Positions 16,909 to 25,696 of a stretch of 64,000 nt of DNA are shown here, one piece after another. The notes beneath the pieces are model-generated. The model had not been told where the DNA came from. It worked only from the letters and a program-made list of their open reading frames with translations, and searched no databases. Within the stretch, counting starts at the first letter, position 1; the number at the start of each line of letters is the position of its first letter. The stretch is taken from contig CAZAPG010000011.1 of assembly GCA_964486935.1 (NCBI GenBank), positions 62,001 to 126,000 on the forward strand, given 5' to 3'. The stretch comes from CAZAPG01 sp964486935 (GTDB taxonomy: Bacteria; Chloroflexota; Anaerolineae; 4572-78; J111). The position numbers and the translations under genes were made by a program.

Positions 16909-17865
16909 TTACTGTTTTACAATAGAATGAATATCGCGCATTAGCTGGATATTGGCCTTCAGGCCCGGTGAGGTAACGTTTAACAGGAAGGTATCAATTT
17001 TATGCCGGGCCACCATATTTTGTAATATTCGGGCGCATTCGTCGGGGGTTCCGGCAATTTGAAAGGCTTTAATCATTTCTGGCGTAATCTGTTTGGCGGC
17101 TTCAGCCGGGCCGCCCGCTTTCATCGCCTGCCTAAGCCGGGCGATATCCGCCTCGCCCAGGCCCATGCCGGTTAACATTCTGTCGGGCGCGTCCATAATG
17201 GCGTAGATGTAGGAGATACCGGCCTCGGCCACCATTTGAGGGGTATAGGCCATCCGGTCAAGATAAACCCGCTCCAGGTTTCTGCCGCCGGCGGCTGCTT
17301 CAACCAGCTCAAGGGCCGGCCCCAAATCAGACTTGGCCATTAAGAGAACTCCATCGGCAGACTCGCCGGCCATCGCCAACATTTTGGGGCCGCGTACCGC
17401 CAGCCAGATGGGGATATCCTGTTGACCCATACCCAGCCGGGCCGAGTTGAGCTTGTACCGTTTGCCTGCCCAGGTAACGGTTTCATCGCTCCACAGATGA
17501 CGCATAATGTCGATGCTGTCTCGCATTACAGCAAGCGGAGCTTCGCGGGTTAGACCCATTGGCTGCAAGGCCAGCGTGCCGCCGGCCACCAGCACGGCGA
17601 TGGCGCGCCCGCCGGACAGGTCATTGAGCGAGGCCAGCGCCACCGCCGTTACAGCCGGGTGGCGGGTATAGCCATTCGTTACCGGCCCCAGCTTAAGGCG
17701 AGAGGTCTTTTGGGCAATTGCGCCCAGACAAACATAGACATCGTGCATAATGCCTTCATCGCAAACCAAACAGTAGTCGTAACCAAGCTCTTCGGCAGCC
17801 ACGGCCGTCTCAACAATCTCCGTAGCCGACATCTCGGGGATAATGTGAATTCCTGTTTTAATCAT
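16909..17865 (-). CDS. LLM-class flavin/F420-dependent oxidoreductase, copy 2
   Basis: A paralogue of the gene at 11642, 318 residues. Shared features are CDEGIMHDVYVCLG, LGPVTNGYTRHPAVTA, LNDLSGGRAIAVLVAGG, REAPLAVMRDSIDIM and IWLAVRGPKMLAMAG. The ATG at 17865 is chosen because AGGAG sits 6-10 bases upstream and it aligns with copy 1; the longer reading from 17889 would overlap the preceding gene. It is the fifth or sixth gene of the leftward operon. Having one copy in each divergent operon suggests two branches with similar chemistry. Confidence 0.83.
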   Translation of the reverse strand: MIKTGIHIIPEMSATEIVETAVAAEELGYDYCLVCDEGIMHDVYVCLGAIAQKTSRLKLGPVTNGYTRHPAVTAVALASLNDLSGGRAIAVLVAGGTLALQPMGLTREAPLAVMRDSIDIMRHLWSDETVTWAGKRYKLNSARLGMGQQDIPIWLAVRGPKMLAMAGESADGVLLMAKSDLGPALELVEAAAGGRNLERVYLDRMAYTPQMVAEAGISYIYAIMDAPDRMLTGMGLGEADIARLRQAMKAGGPAEAAKQITPEMIKAFQIAGTPDECARILQNMVARHKIDTFLLNVTSPGLKANIQLMRDIHSIVKQ

Positions 17866-17881
17866 TTTGATATTCTCCTGC

Positions 17882-19033
17882 TCAATCAAGTTCCTCTGTT
17901 ACCTCATGAACGCGCAAACCTCGTGTTTGCAGTTCGGCCAAAAAGGGAGCGGCCGGCAAGAAGGCTTCCGGGGCGTCTATGCCTGCGCCGGTGTAGTTGC
18001 CATCGGCCAGCAACAGGCTGCCGGCAACCAGGGGCAAAGCCACGCATTTGGCCCAGGCGTCCGCGCCTGACCAGCCCGGCTGCTCGCTCGACGGGTGGGT
18101 TGTCCACAACGTTCGCCGCAGGCGTTGGCCGGCGATGAGACCGGTCACTTGCACGTGCAGGGCGTAGCCCCACACCGGCTCCTGATTGGCTTCGGGGGCC
18201 TGGGCCAGATATTGCCAGATTAGCTCTCGCCGGGAAATGTCGGCGCCATTAATATTGACCGGGTCGGGCGCAAAAAACCCGTATTCAACCAGCGTTCGCA
18301 TCAGCCGCATAACTTTGGGGGTGAAGGTTCCGCGCGCGATAACCCGCTTTGCGCCCAGATTGCGGGCGAGGGTGCGCGGCTCGCTGTGGGGAACGGGGTA
18401 AACGGTCAAACGGCCGTAGGGTTGGGGAAATTCAATTTCCTTTGATTCGGCCCACAACGCTACCTGCTCATATTCTCCATTGGCAACATATCCCCGCACC
18501 GAGTCAGGCCCAAACTCCCAGAAAACGCCGTGGATGGAGGCCGGGGAGAGGGCAATGGAACGAAACGAGGCAAAGCTAATCTCTATCGCCTCGATTTCCT
18601 CAAGTTGGCGGGCGCCGTGCCTGGCCATCATATTGGTCAGGCCGGAGCTGGAGCCGCAGCCGGCCACGTAGGTGACGCCGGCGGCGCGGGCTTCCGGGTC
18701 AAGCGCCCGCAGTTCGGGGCTAAGGCTGCTCAGGTCGATAACGCTGACGTTGGCGGCAGCAATGGCGGCCCTGGCCACGTTAAGGGTAAAGGCTTTGGGC
18801 AGGGCGTTGACGACTACCGGGTTGCCGGTCATTAAACTTTGCAGGGCGGCTTCATTCGACGCATCGAGCGCTGTGGCTGCTTCGGGCGGCAAGCCCCAGG
18901 CCGCAACCATTTGCTGCGCTTTGGGCAGGTCAACATCGGCAATCACAATCTGGCCAAACCGGCCAGAGGCAATCAATTCGGGGGAAGTGTGAGCGCCCAT
19001 CGCGCCGACGCCGCCCAGGATGAGAAGCTTCAT
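17882..19033 (-). CDS. Saccharopine dehydrogenase-like NAD(P)-binding protein
   Basis: A 383-residue protein with an N-terminal Rossmann fold (KLLILGGVGAMGAH) and the family's middle signature YVAGCGSSSGLTNMMARHGA (compare GxxPGxxN in saccharopine/carboxynorspermidine-type dehydrogenases). It probably reduces an imine or oxidises a C-N or C-OH bond with NAD(P). The substrate is unknown; aminoadipate-pathway neighbours are absent, so lysine metabolism is unlikely. It is followed 16 bases later by LLM copy 2 and preceded by aldolase 1 with an 18-base gap, so it is in the same operon. Confidence 0.75.
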   Translation of the reverse strand: MKLLILGGVGAMGAHTSPELIASGRFGQIVIADVDLPKAQQMVAAWGLPPEAATALDASNEAALQSLMTGNPVVVNALPKAFTLNVARAAIAAANVSVIDLSSLSPELRALDPEARAAGVTYVAGCGSSSGLTNMMARHGARQLEEIEAIEISFASFRSIALSPASIHGVFWEFGPDSVRGYVANGEYEQVALWAESKEIEFPQPYGRLTVYPVPHSEPRTLARNLGAKRVIARGTFTPKVMRLMRTLVEYGFFAPDPVNINGADISRRELIWQYLAQAPEANQEPVWGYALHVQVTGLIAGQRLRRTLWTTHPSSEQPGWSGADAWAKCVALPLVAGSLLLADGNYTGAGIDAPEAFLPAAPFLAELQTRGLRVHEVTEELD

Positions 19034-19051
19034 GGTGACAACCTATTCAGA

Positions 19052-19831
19052 TTATCTTCGATTAAGAATATCCATCGCCTCATCAACCGAGGCGTCATTA
19101 TGAATGATGGCGGCAATGGCCGCCGTCATCGCCTGGGGGTCATCCGATTCAAAGATGTTGCGGCCAATGGTGCCGCCCGCCGCGCCGGCATCCATCGCCG
19201 CTCGCAATTCACTCAGGAACTCAATTGCGCTGCCGCGTTGCGCGCCGCCCATAATAACCACCGGCTTAAAACAAACGCCGGTCACTTGCTCAAAGTTTGG
19301 CGTGTAAGGCACTTTAACCCAGTCTGCGCCCAGCTCGATGCCCACGCGGGCCGCCAGAGCGACGTTTTCTGCCGTGCGGAACTCGGGGCCGCTGCCCATA
19401 CCGCCGGGCACCATTTCGGCCTGCAAGGCCAGCCCCCAGCTATGCGCCTCACGGGCTACCGAAGCCAGATTGTCAAACGTGGCCTGCTCTTTGTGGTCGC
19501 CCGGATAGGCGGAGATGCACAGCGCGTCCGCGCCCAGGCGCAGGGCCTCTTCAACGCCAAACCAGACCGGCGCCGGCACATCCTGGCCCAGTTTGGTTGT
19601 TGCCCCGTCGGCGCGCAGAATCAGGCCAACCGGCGTCAGTTCGCGGGCAAAGTGGCTGGCGATGCCAAACGAGGTCATCACGGCATCTGCGCCGCCGGCA
19701 ATGACCTGGGCGATGGTTTCGCCGGGCCGCTCCAGCCCTTTGCCCGGCCCAAAAATAACCGTGTGTTCCATCGCCACAATCAAGGTGCGGCCATTGGGCC
19801 GAAAAATCCGGCCAAGTCTGCGAGTCTTCAT
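19052..19831 (-). CDS. LsrF/DeoC-type class I aldolase (archaeal FBP-aldolase-like), copy 1
   Basis: A 259-residue TIM-barrel Schiff-base aldolase or thiolase. It opens RRLGRIFRPNGRTLIVAMEH and closes with GGTIGRNIFESDDPQAMTAA, the pattern of LsrF and archaeal-type class I FBP aldolase. The Schiff-base Lys is most likely in ADWVKVPYTPNF, and the phosphate-loop region is VVIMGGAQRG. Substrates of the family are ketose phosphates or the AI-2 breakdown product. It is preceded by an XRE-cupin regulator and then by a paralogue, so two similar aldol cleavages are encoded side by side. Confidence 0.82.
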   Translation of the reverse strand: MKTRRLGRIFRPNGRTLIVAMEHTVIFGPGKGLERPGETIAQVIAGGADAVMTSFGIASHFARELTPVGLILRADGATTKLGQDVPAPVWFGVEEALRLGADALCISAYPGDHKEQATFDNLASVAREAHSWGLALQAEMVPGGMGSGPEFRTAENVALAARVGIELGADWVKVPYTPNFEQVTGVCFKPVVIMGGAQRGSAIEFLSELRAAMDAGAAGGTIGRNIFESDDPQAMTAAIAAIIHNDASVDEAMDILNRR

Positions 19832-19914
19832 GAAGCTGTTCTCCTAAAAACGGGCGAAGGGGCGAATTTGCGAGTCCAACCCCCAATCCCGAACTCTGAA
19901 CCCTGAACTTCAAA

Positions 19915-20481
19915 CTAAACACACGGCGGAGTGCTGAAGGACAGGTAGACCGTTTCCTGCTCGCCAATCACCGTCAACCGGCGCAGGCTCATCCCGTCAA
20001 AAGTGATGCTGTCGCCGCTGTCGAGGGTGTAGCTGGCCGCCTCCAGTTCTACCCGCAGGCGGCCCCTGAGCACATGAATGCACTCTTCCGTTGGCAGACG
20101 GGAGGGCACAACCTCGTGATTGTAACCGGGCTGGAGCCGCCCCACAAAGGCCAGCATTTTTTGCTCCATTTCCGGGCCGGGCGATATGGCTTCCAAATCC
20201 ACGTTTGAGTCGGACAGAAAAAAGTGAGGGCCTTGGCCGTTACGCACCAGATAGTGGCTGTCGGAACTTTCCTCGACCAGTAGATAAAAGATGGAGACGC
20301 CCAGAGTATTGGCAATGGCTTGCAGCGATTTAAGCGAGGGGTTGCTCTGACCCCGCTCCAGTTGGCTAAGAAAGCTGGCGGTAACGCCGGCCTGATTAGC
20401 CAGTTCTCGCAAACTCAGCCCCATTTGTTCTCGTCTTTCCTGAATTCGATGGCCCAGTTTGAGATTTTGTTCGCTTTCCAT
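19915..20481 (-). CDS. XRE-cupin transcriptional regulator, copy 1
   Basis: A 188-residue regulator. Residues about 8-65 form an XRE helix-turn-helix (IQERREQMGLSLRELANQAG, ASFLSQLERGQSNPSL), and the C-terminal half is a small cupin (TEECIHVLRGRLRVEL, LDSGDSITFDG) that probably binds the inducer. GGGAG five bases before ATG 20481 sets the start. Unusually it lies inside the operon between two aldolase genes, with a 33-base upstream gap. It probably represses the island and responds to an intermediate. Confidence 0.84.
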   Translation of the reverse strand: MESEQNLKLGHRIQERREQMGLSLRELANQAGVTASFLSQLERGQSNPSLKSLQAIANTLGVSIFYLLVEESSDSHYLVRNGQGPHFFLSDSNVDLEAISPGPEMEQKMLAFVGRLQPGYNHEVVPSRLPTEECIHVLRGRLRVELEAASYTLDSGDSITFDGMSLRRLTVIGEQETVYLSFSTPPCV

Positions 20482-20514
20482 TCCAACTCCCAAAAATAGA
20501 GACGGGTTGATGGA

Positions 20515-21300
20515 TTACTGCATTATCGCCATGGCCTGCTCAACCGACGCGCCCTGATGCAAGATGGCGGCTACGGCGGCAGTCATGGCCGCCGGGTTGT
20601 CTGCCTGAAAGATATTGCGCCCGATGGCGACGCCGGCCCCGCCCGCGTCAACAGCGGCCTTGATATCAGCCAGCATGTCGCGCTCGCTGCCCCGCCTGGA
20701 ACCGCCCAAAATTACAACGGGGCAAAAGCAGGTACCGGTCACGGTTTCAAATCCGGCGGCGTAGGGTGTTTTGATAAAATCGGCCCCTAACTCAACCCCA
20801 ATCCGGGCCGACATGGCAATATTTTCCCGGGTGCGATATTCCGGCCCGCTATCGAAGCCGCCGGGAACCATCTCGCCCAAAACGGGGACATCCCAGCTAT
20901 GGGCAAGGCTGACCATAGCAGCCAGGTTTTTTAGCGTAGACTCTTCTTTGGGCGAGCCGGGCAGAGCCGTAACCGCCACGGCATCGGCCCCCAAACGCAA
21001 CGCTTCTTCCACATCAAAAAAGAGCGATGAGCTGGGGCCGTCGCTCTTTTTGCCCAAATTGGTTGCGGCCCCATCTCCGCGCAAAATTAGCCCCAGTGGA
21101 GCCAATTCGCGGGCAAACCGCCGGGCGATACCGTAGGAGGTCAGAACGGCGTCCGCGCCCCCCTCGATGATTTTGGCAATGGTTTTGGCAGGCTCTTCCA
21201 AACCGGGGCAGGGGCCATCGAGCAAGCCGTGGTCCAGGGCTACAATCAGCGCTCTGCCATCGGGCCGAAAAATTCGATTCATTCTGCGAGTTGTTGACAT
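20515..21300 (-). CDS. LsrF/DeoC-type class I aldolase, copy 2
   Basis: A 261-residue paralogue of the aldolase at 19052. It shows MNRIFRPDGRALIVALDHG, the lysine region GADFIKTPYAAGFE, VVILGGSRRG and GVAIGRNIFQADNPAAM. It is closer than copy 1 to LsrF in the opening and GRNIFQ end. A four-residue insertion occurs before the FFDVEEALRLGADAV helix. It is the second gene of the leftward operon, 24 bases after the SDR. Whether it uses a phosphorylated substrate is not visible; the FGGY kinase at 41834 could supply one. Confidence 0.82.
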   Translation of the reverse strand: MSTTRRMNRIFRPDGRALIVALDHGLLDGPCPGLEEPAKTIAKIIEGGADAVLTSYGIARRFARELAPLGLILRGDGAATNLGKKSDGPSSSLFFDVEEALRLGADAVAVTALPGSPKEESTLKNLAAMVSLAHSWDVPVLGEMVPGGFDSGPEYRTRENIAMSARIGVELGADFIKTPYAAGFETVTGTCFCPVVILGGSRRGSERDMLADIKAAVDAGGAGVAIGRNIFQADNPAAMTAAVAAILHQGASVEQAMAIMQ

Positions 21301-21324
21301 TTTTTCACCCTTACTATGTATTTG

Positions 21325-22077
21325 CTATCCTGCTTCGTATTTGCGGTGCCCGTGCCGTTCGCCGCCGTCAACGGTGATAAACTCGCCGGTGATGTAGTTG
21401 GCCTTAACCAGAAACAGAACGGCTTCGGCCACATCTTCCGGGGTTCCCCAGCGGCCCAACAAGGTCTTGTCGGCGGTGCGGGCAACCATCTCATCGGTAA
21501 AGTGGAGGGGGGGTAAAACCGGGCCGGGCGCAACGGCGTTAACCCGTACCGCCGGGGCCAACTCCAGGGCCAGTTGCCGGGTCAACGCCAGCAAAGCCGC
21601 TTTGGCCACGCTATGGGCCGCATATTTAGGCCACGCTTCCCAGGCCGACAGGTCGACAATATTAATAATAACACCCTCACCCTTTGCCAGCATATGCGGC
21701 GCCACGGCGTTAGCGCAATAAAAAGGGGTGTGGACAATCACATCAATGGTATTGTGCCAGATGGTAAAATCTGTGGTGGGCAGGGGGGCTTGCTTAAAGA
21801 GCGAGGCGTTATTAACCAAAATATCAATGGGGCCAAACTCCTGGCTGATTTTTGTGATTGCAGGAGCTACAGTTCGATAATCAGCTACGTCAAGCTGCAC
21901 CGTCATCGCCTCGACGCCCAGGGCGCGGGCTTCGGCGGCTGTCGCTTCGGCCTCGTCCGCCGAGGTGCGATAATTGATAACAACATTTGCTCCCGCCGCC
22001 GCCAGAGCCAACGAGGTCGCTTTACCTATGCGGCGCGCGCTGGCGGTAACAAAGGCAATTTTACCTTTGGGGTCCAT
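21325..22077 (-). CDS. Short-chain dehydrogenase/reductase, copy 3
   Basis: A 250-residue SDR with an ASARRIGKA glycine motif (a pteridine-reductase-like variant of TGxxxGIG), VNNASLF, a Ser in NIVDLSAWEAW rather than the usual SS, and a His in place of the usual Tyr in the AAHSVAKAALL region. The usual YxxxK Tyr is therefore in doubt, which may mean altered or lost activity. VNAVAPGPV and YITGEFITVDGG are normal. It is the first gene of the leftward operon, behind a well-formed promoter at 22267-22295. Confidence 0.78.
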   Translation of the reverse strand: MDPKGKIAFVTASARRIGKATSLALAAAGANVVINYRTSADEAEATAAEARALGVEAMTVQLDVADYRTVAPAITKISQEFGPIDILVNNASLFKQAPLPTTDFTIWHNTIDVIVHTPFYCANAVAPHMLAKGEGVIINIVDLSAWEAWPKYAAHSVAKAALLALTRQLALELAPAVRVNAVAPGPVLPPLHFTDEMVARTADKTLLGRWGTPEDVAEAVLFLVKANYITGEFITVDGGERHGHRKYEAG

Positions 22078-22137
22078 TCTTTACCTCCACCAAACTCCGG
22101 GGTTCTTGGAAAGTAAACAACAGGCTTAAATAAAACA

Positions 22138-22175
22138 GAACACGCAACACGAATCACGCTACGTGCTGCGTGTTC
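22138..22175. repeat. Inverted repeat in the divergent regulatory gap
   Basis: Arms GAACACGCAACACG (22138-22151) and CGTGCTGCGTGTTC (22162-22175) pair with one mismatch around a 10-base loop. It lies in the leader of the leftward operon, downstream of its predicted start point, and could be a leader hairpin or operator. Confidence 0.6.
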
Positions 22176-22266
22176 CGTTAAACGCAGGCCCGGCTAATGA
22201 GCGACTTTCCGAAAAAACCTTACCTCTTTGCAAAAGCGGTTTGGAGTTTGACTTTTGATTGAACTT

Positions 22267-22295
22267 ATGATAACTTAAGCCTAATAAGTTGTCAA
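22267..22295 (-). promoter_or_regulatory. Sigma-70-type promoter for the leftward operon
   Basis: On the minus strand a consensus -35 TTGACA (22295-22290) is followed after exactly 17 bases by -10 TATCAT (22272-22267). Transcription would start near 22260, about 180 bases ahead of the SDR gene. Copies of ACTTA/TAAGT overlap it, making it a likely target of the XRE-cupin repressors. Confidence 0.65.
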
Positions 22296-22299
22296 GTAT

Positions 22300-22313
22300 A
22301 AGTAAACTTACTT
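22300..22313. promoter_or_regulatory. Candidate operator, palindrome AAGTAA-AC-TTACTT
   Basis: Perfect 6-bp arms around two bases, close to the -35 of the leftward promoter and 85 bases before the XRE-cupin gene. Further ACTTA/TAAGT half-sites occur at about 22264, 22274, 22286 and 22299. It is plausibly the binding site of the divergently encoded regulator. Confidence 0.4.
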
Positions 22314-22397
22314 TCGATTTCTTGGTTATTTTTAACAAAAAATTAGTTTTATTTATATTCCTTACCTTCAACAAAACAGGCGGAAAGGCAATTACAG

Positions 22398-22946
22398 ATG
22401 CAACTGGGCCAGCGTATCAAACAGAGACGGCAGGCGTTAAACCTGAGCCAGCGCGAGATGGCCGAGCGAGTTGGGCTGACCCCCGGCTTTATGAGCCAGA
22501 TTGAGCACGACCTGATTACGCCCTCCATCGAGTCGTTACGCAAAATCAGCGAAGTTCTGGATGTGCCTCTGTCTGACTCCAGCTTTTTGGTAGAGCAGGA
22601 AAGCAAAAACCCGGTTGTGCCCGCCGATAAGCGGTTGAAGTTAACCCTGCCGGGGTCGCAGGTTACTTTTGAGTTGTTAACCATAGATATGAAGCAGCCA
22701 ATGGATGTATTTATGGTTGAATTAAAAGCGGAGGACGGCAACATTGCCACCCTGTTGCCCCGCCAAATTACCGAAGAATGTATCTACGTTGCGCAGGGCC
22801 AGCTTGAAATCAAACTGGGTGAAAATGTTTATCTGCTAAACAGCGGCGATAGTATTTACTTTGAAGGCATCCACCTTCGCCGCCTGGTGGCCAAAAGCCA
22901 GGAACCCCTGCGCTTTATAACCGCCATTACGCCATCTATTTTTTAA
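22398..22946 (+). CDS. XRE-cupin transcriptional regulator, copy 2
   Basis: A 182-residue regulator: XRE helix-turn-helix in residues 3-60 (LGQRIKQRRQALNLSQREMA, GFMSQIEHDLITPS), then a cupin (TEECIYVAQGQLEIKL, LLNSGDSIYFEGIHLRRLV). It is encoded divergently from the SDR/aldolase operon across a 320-base AT-rich gap and starts the second rightward operon, with Fe-ADH 9 bases downstream. This is a classical arrangement for a local repressor sensing a pathway metabolite. The cupin metal ligands are largely replaced, suggesting ligand binding rather than catalysis. Confidence 0.85.
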   Translation: MQLGQRIKQRRQALNLSQREMAERVGLTPGFMSQIEHDLITPSIESLRKISEVLDVPLSDSSFLVEQESKNPVVPADKRLKLTLPGSQVTFELLTIDMKQPMDVFMVELKAEDGNIATLLPRQITEECIYVAQGQLEIKLGENVYLLNSGDSIYFEGIHLRRLVAKSQEPLRFITAITPSIF

Positions 22947-22955
22947 GAGTGGTCA

Positions 22956-24107
22956 ATGTTGACTCAATTTTCTTACCATTTACCAACTAAAATAATTTTT
23001 GGACAACCCGCCCTGGAAGCATTACAAAACGAGCTGGCGGATTTGAACGCCAAACAGTTGTTGCTGGTCAGCGATGCGGGGTTGGCCCAATTGGGCCTGG
23101 TTGAGCAATTTGTAGCGGGGTTGAAGCGGGCCAAATTTAGCGTGACGCCCTTCACCGAGGTCAGCAGCAACCCCACCACCACCGAGGTAGCCGCCGGGTT
23201 AGCCCTGGCCCGTGAGCAGAACGCGCAGGCTCTCATCGCTGTGGGCGGCGGCAGCGCCATAGATGTGGCCAAAGGCATTGCCATGCTGTTGGCCAACGGC
23301 GGAACTTACGCCGATTACCAGTGGGGGGGCCGGCCAATTACCCAACGCAGCCGGCCCATGCTGGCCGCGCCAACCACAGCCGGCACCGGCAGCGAGGTCA
23401 GCCGGGTGGCGGTTATTGTCGACCCGGCCAACCCCTTCAAAAAGGGCGTCCTTAGCCCGCTGATGTTTCCCCAGGCTGCCGTTCTCGACCCGGAGTTAAC
23501 CCGTTCGCTACCGGCCTGGCTCACAGCCGCCACCGGCATGGACGCCTTCACTCACGCGCTGGAGTGTTACGTTGGGCAGCGAGCCAACCCCTTTACCAAC
23601 CAGTTAGCCCTGGCTGCGCTGCAAACCATTTGGACCATGCTCCCCAGGGCCACCGCCAACGGCAATGACCTGGCAGCCCGGCAAGCGATGATGCTGGCCG
23701 CCCTGTGGGCCGGCACGGCGATGGACCACGCCGGACTGGGACTCATTCATGCTCTTTCAGGCCCGTTCACCAGCCGCTTGCATTTGCACCACGGGCTGGC
23801 CAATGCGTTGCTCTTGCCTTATATTATGCGCTTCAATCTCCCGGCCATTCCGCCGGAACAACGGCAAGCGTTAACCCGGCTGTTTGACCTGCCGGCCGAG
23901 GGCGACGAAATATTGGTCGAACGGCTCACCGAGTTTGTGCGCCATTTGGGGTTGCCCACCCGCTTGCGTGATTTAAATATATCGCTTGAGGGCGTGGATT
24001 GGGACAGCATCGCCGAAGAGACCACGCGCATGGTGTTAATCAACAACAATCCCCGCCCGGCATCAATAGCCGATTGCCGGGCTATTTTGGACGAGATGTT
24101 GCAGTGA
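22956..24107 (+). CDS. Iron-containing (group III) alcohol dehydrogenase
   Basis: A 383-residue Fe-ADH with NAD-binding AVGGGSAIDVAKGIA and APTTAGTGSEVSR. Metal ligands are visible as D196 and H200 (GMDAFTHALE), H265 (GLIHALSG) and H279 (LHHGLANALLLP). It converts an alcohol to an aldehyde or ketone with NAD(P). An aldehyde dehydrogenase follows, so a two-step alcohol-to-acid oxidation is implied. The gene is 9 bases after the regulator. The substrate could be lactaldehyde, 1,3-propanediol-like or a sugar alcohol; it is not resolvable. Confidence 0.88.
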   Translation: MLTQFSYHLPTKIIFGQPALEALQNELADLNAKQLLLVSDAGLAQLGLVEQFVAGLKRAKFSVTPFTEVSSNPTTTEVAAGLALAREQNAQALIAVGGGSAIDVAKGIAMLLANGGTYADYQWGGRPITQRSRPMLAAPTTAGTGSEVSRVAVIVDPANPFKKGVLSPLMFPQAAVLDPELTRSLPAWLTAATGMDAFTHALECYVGQRANPFTNQLALAALQTIWTMLPRATANGNDLAARQAMMLAALWAGTAMDHAGLGLIHALSGPFTSRLHLHHGLANALLLPYIMRFNLPAIPPEQRQALTRLFDLPAEGDEILVERLTEFVRHLGLPTRLRDLNISLEGVDWDSIAEETTRMVLINNNPRPASIADCRAILDEMLQ

Positions 24108-24166
24108 TTCTGGGCCTCAACAGCGCCTGACAACTTGCCCGGCAAACATTTGCAAGGAGTTCAGCA

Positions 24167-25660
24167 ATGCCGCTCAAACCCTTAACGGCTGACACCCGCC
24201 AATTTCTGGCCGTATCGCCGCACCGGCTACTCATTAACGGCGAATGGGTAGCTGCGGCTCAGGGCCAAACCTTTGCCGCCGCCAACCCCTCGGATGGGAG
24301 CCACCTGGCCAATTTGGCTGCCGCCGGCCTGGAAGATGTAGACCGGGCTGTAGTCGCCGCCCGGCGCGCCTTTGAAGGCCCCTGGAGTAAATTCAGCCCG
24401 GCCCAACGGGAGGCGCTGCTGCGGAACTTGGGAGATCTCATCACTGCCCACGCCGAGGAATTGGCCGAACTGGAATCGCTGGATAACGGCAAACCCATCC
24501 GGCACACCCAGGCTATCGACGCGCCGGCGGCGGCCAAACGCGCCTACCACGCCGCCGGCTGGCCGGGCAAAATTGCCGGCTACACCGCCCCGGTCTCCAT
24601 CCCCAATCATTTTGTTTACACCCGGCGCGAGCCGGTTGGCGTCGTCGGCATCATTATCCCCTGGAACTATCCCCTCATTCACTCGATGCAGAAAATTGCG
24701 CCGGCGCTGGCTTGCGGCAATACCGTTGTTTTCAAACCCTCTCCGTGGGCAGCGGTGGCTATGGTGCGATTGGGCCAGTTGATTCAGGAAGCGGGTTTTC
24801 CGCCGGGAGTTGTCAATATTTTAACCGAACCGGGGATAGCCGCCGGCGCGGCCCTGGCCCAACACCCCGGCGTTGATAAAATTGCGGCTACCGGCTCGGT
24901 GGGCATGGGGCGCAGCGTTATTCAGGCTTCGGCGGTCAATTTCAAGCGATTATCTCTGGAGTTGGGCAACAAGGCGGCCAACATTATTTTTGCCGACGCC
25001 GATATGGAAGTTGCCGTTAACGGCGCTTTCAAAGCCGCTTTTGGAAATACGGGCCAAAGCTGCGTGGCCGGCGCCCGGCTGTATATTCAGGCCCCAATTT
25101 ACAATCAGGTTGTGGCGCGGCTGGTCGAAATGACAAAAGATGTTAAAATTGGACACGCCCTGAACCCGGAAACCGGCCTGGGACCAATTGTCAACCAGCT
25201 TCAAATGGATAAAATTCTTGGTTATATTCAAAGCGGGCTGGAACAGGGCGCTAGGCTGCGTTGCGGCGGACAGCGACTCACGGCGGGCGAATACGCCAAC
25301 GGCTTTTACTTGGCCCCCACCATCTTTACCGGGGTGAGGGACGAGATGACCATTGCCTGCGAAGAAATCTTTGGGCCGGTGGTTTCGGTTTTTTCGTTTG
25401 AAACCGAAGAGGAGGTGATTGCCCGCGCCAATAACACGGTCTACGGATTGGCCGCCGGCGTTTGGACGCGAGACGTGGCCCGGGCGCACCGGCTGGGAGC
25501 GGCGCTCAAGGCCGGCGTGGTGTGGGTCAACACTTATGACATGTTCGACTCGGCGGCGCCGTTTGGCGGCTTCAAAGGCAGCGGCTATGGGCGAGACAAC
25601 GGGCAGGAAACAATTGAAGCGTACACCGAAGTGAAATCTGTTTGGATTTCTACCACGTAG
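24167..25660 (+). CDS. NAD(P)-dependent aldehyde dehydrogenase
   Basis: A 497-residue ALDH with N167 in PWNYP, general base E265 in LSLELGNK, catalytic C299 in NTGQSCVAGARLYI, EIFGPVVSVF and the C-terminal FGGFKGSGYGRDNGQETI. It resembles betaine-aldehyde or gamma-aminobutyraldehyde-type enzymes in general layout, but specificity cannot be assigned. LELGNK replaces the usual LELGGK. AAGGAG lies upstream of the ATG. It is operonic with Fe-ADH (59-base gap) and E1 alpha copy 2. Confidence 0.88.
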   Translation: MPLKPLTADTRQFLAVSPHRLLINGEWVAAAQGQTFAAANPSDGSHLANLAAAGLEDVDRAVVAARRAFEGPWSKFSPAQREALLRNLGDLITAHAEELAELESLDNGKPIRHTQAIDAPAAAKRAYHAAGWPGKIAGYTAPVSIPNHFVYTRREPVGVVGIIIPWNYPLIHSMQKIAPALACGNTVVFKPSPWAAVAMVRLGQLIQEAGFPPGVVNILTEPGIAAGAALAQHPGVDKIAATGSVGMGRSVIQASAVNFKRLSLELGNKAANIIFADADMEVAVNGAFKAAFGNTGQSCVAGARLYIQAPIYNQVVARLVEMTKDVKIGHALNPETGLGPIVNQLQMDKILGYIQSGLEQGARLRCGGQRLTAGEYANGFYLAPTIFTGVRDEMTIACEEIFGPVVSVFSFETEEEVIARANNTVYGLAAGVWTRDVARAHRLGAALKAGVVWVNTYDMFDSAAPFGGFKGSGYGRDNGQETIEAYTEVKSVWISTT

Positions 25661-25696
25661 CGTAGTACAAAACAAACTAACAGGTGCAGATAAATT

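Noticed and set aside
18839..19906. 355-codon plus-strand ORF
   Set aside because: It spans two well-supported minus-strand genes (saccharopine-dehydrogenase-like and aldolase 1) and has no recognisable domain.
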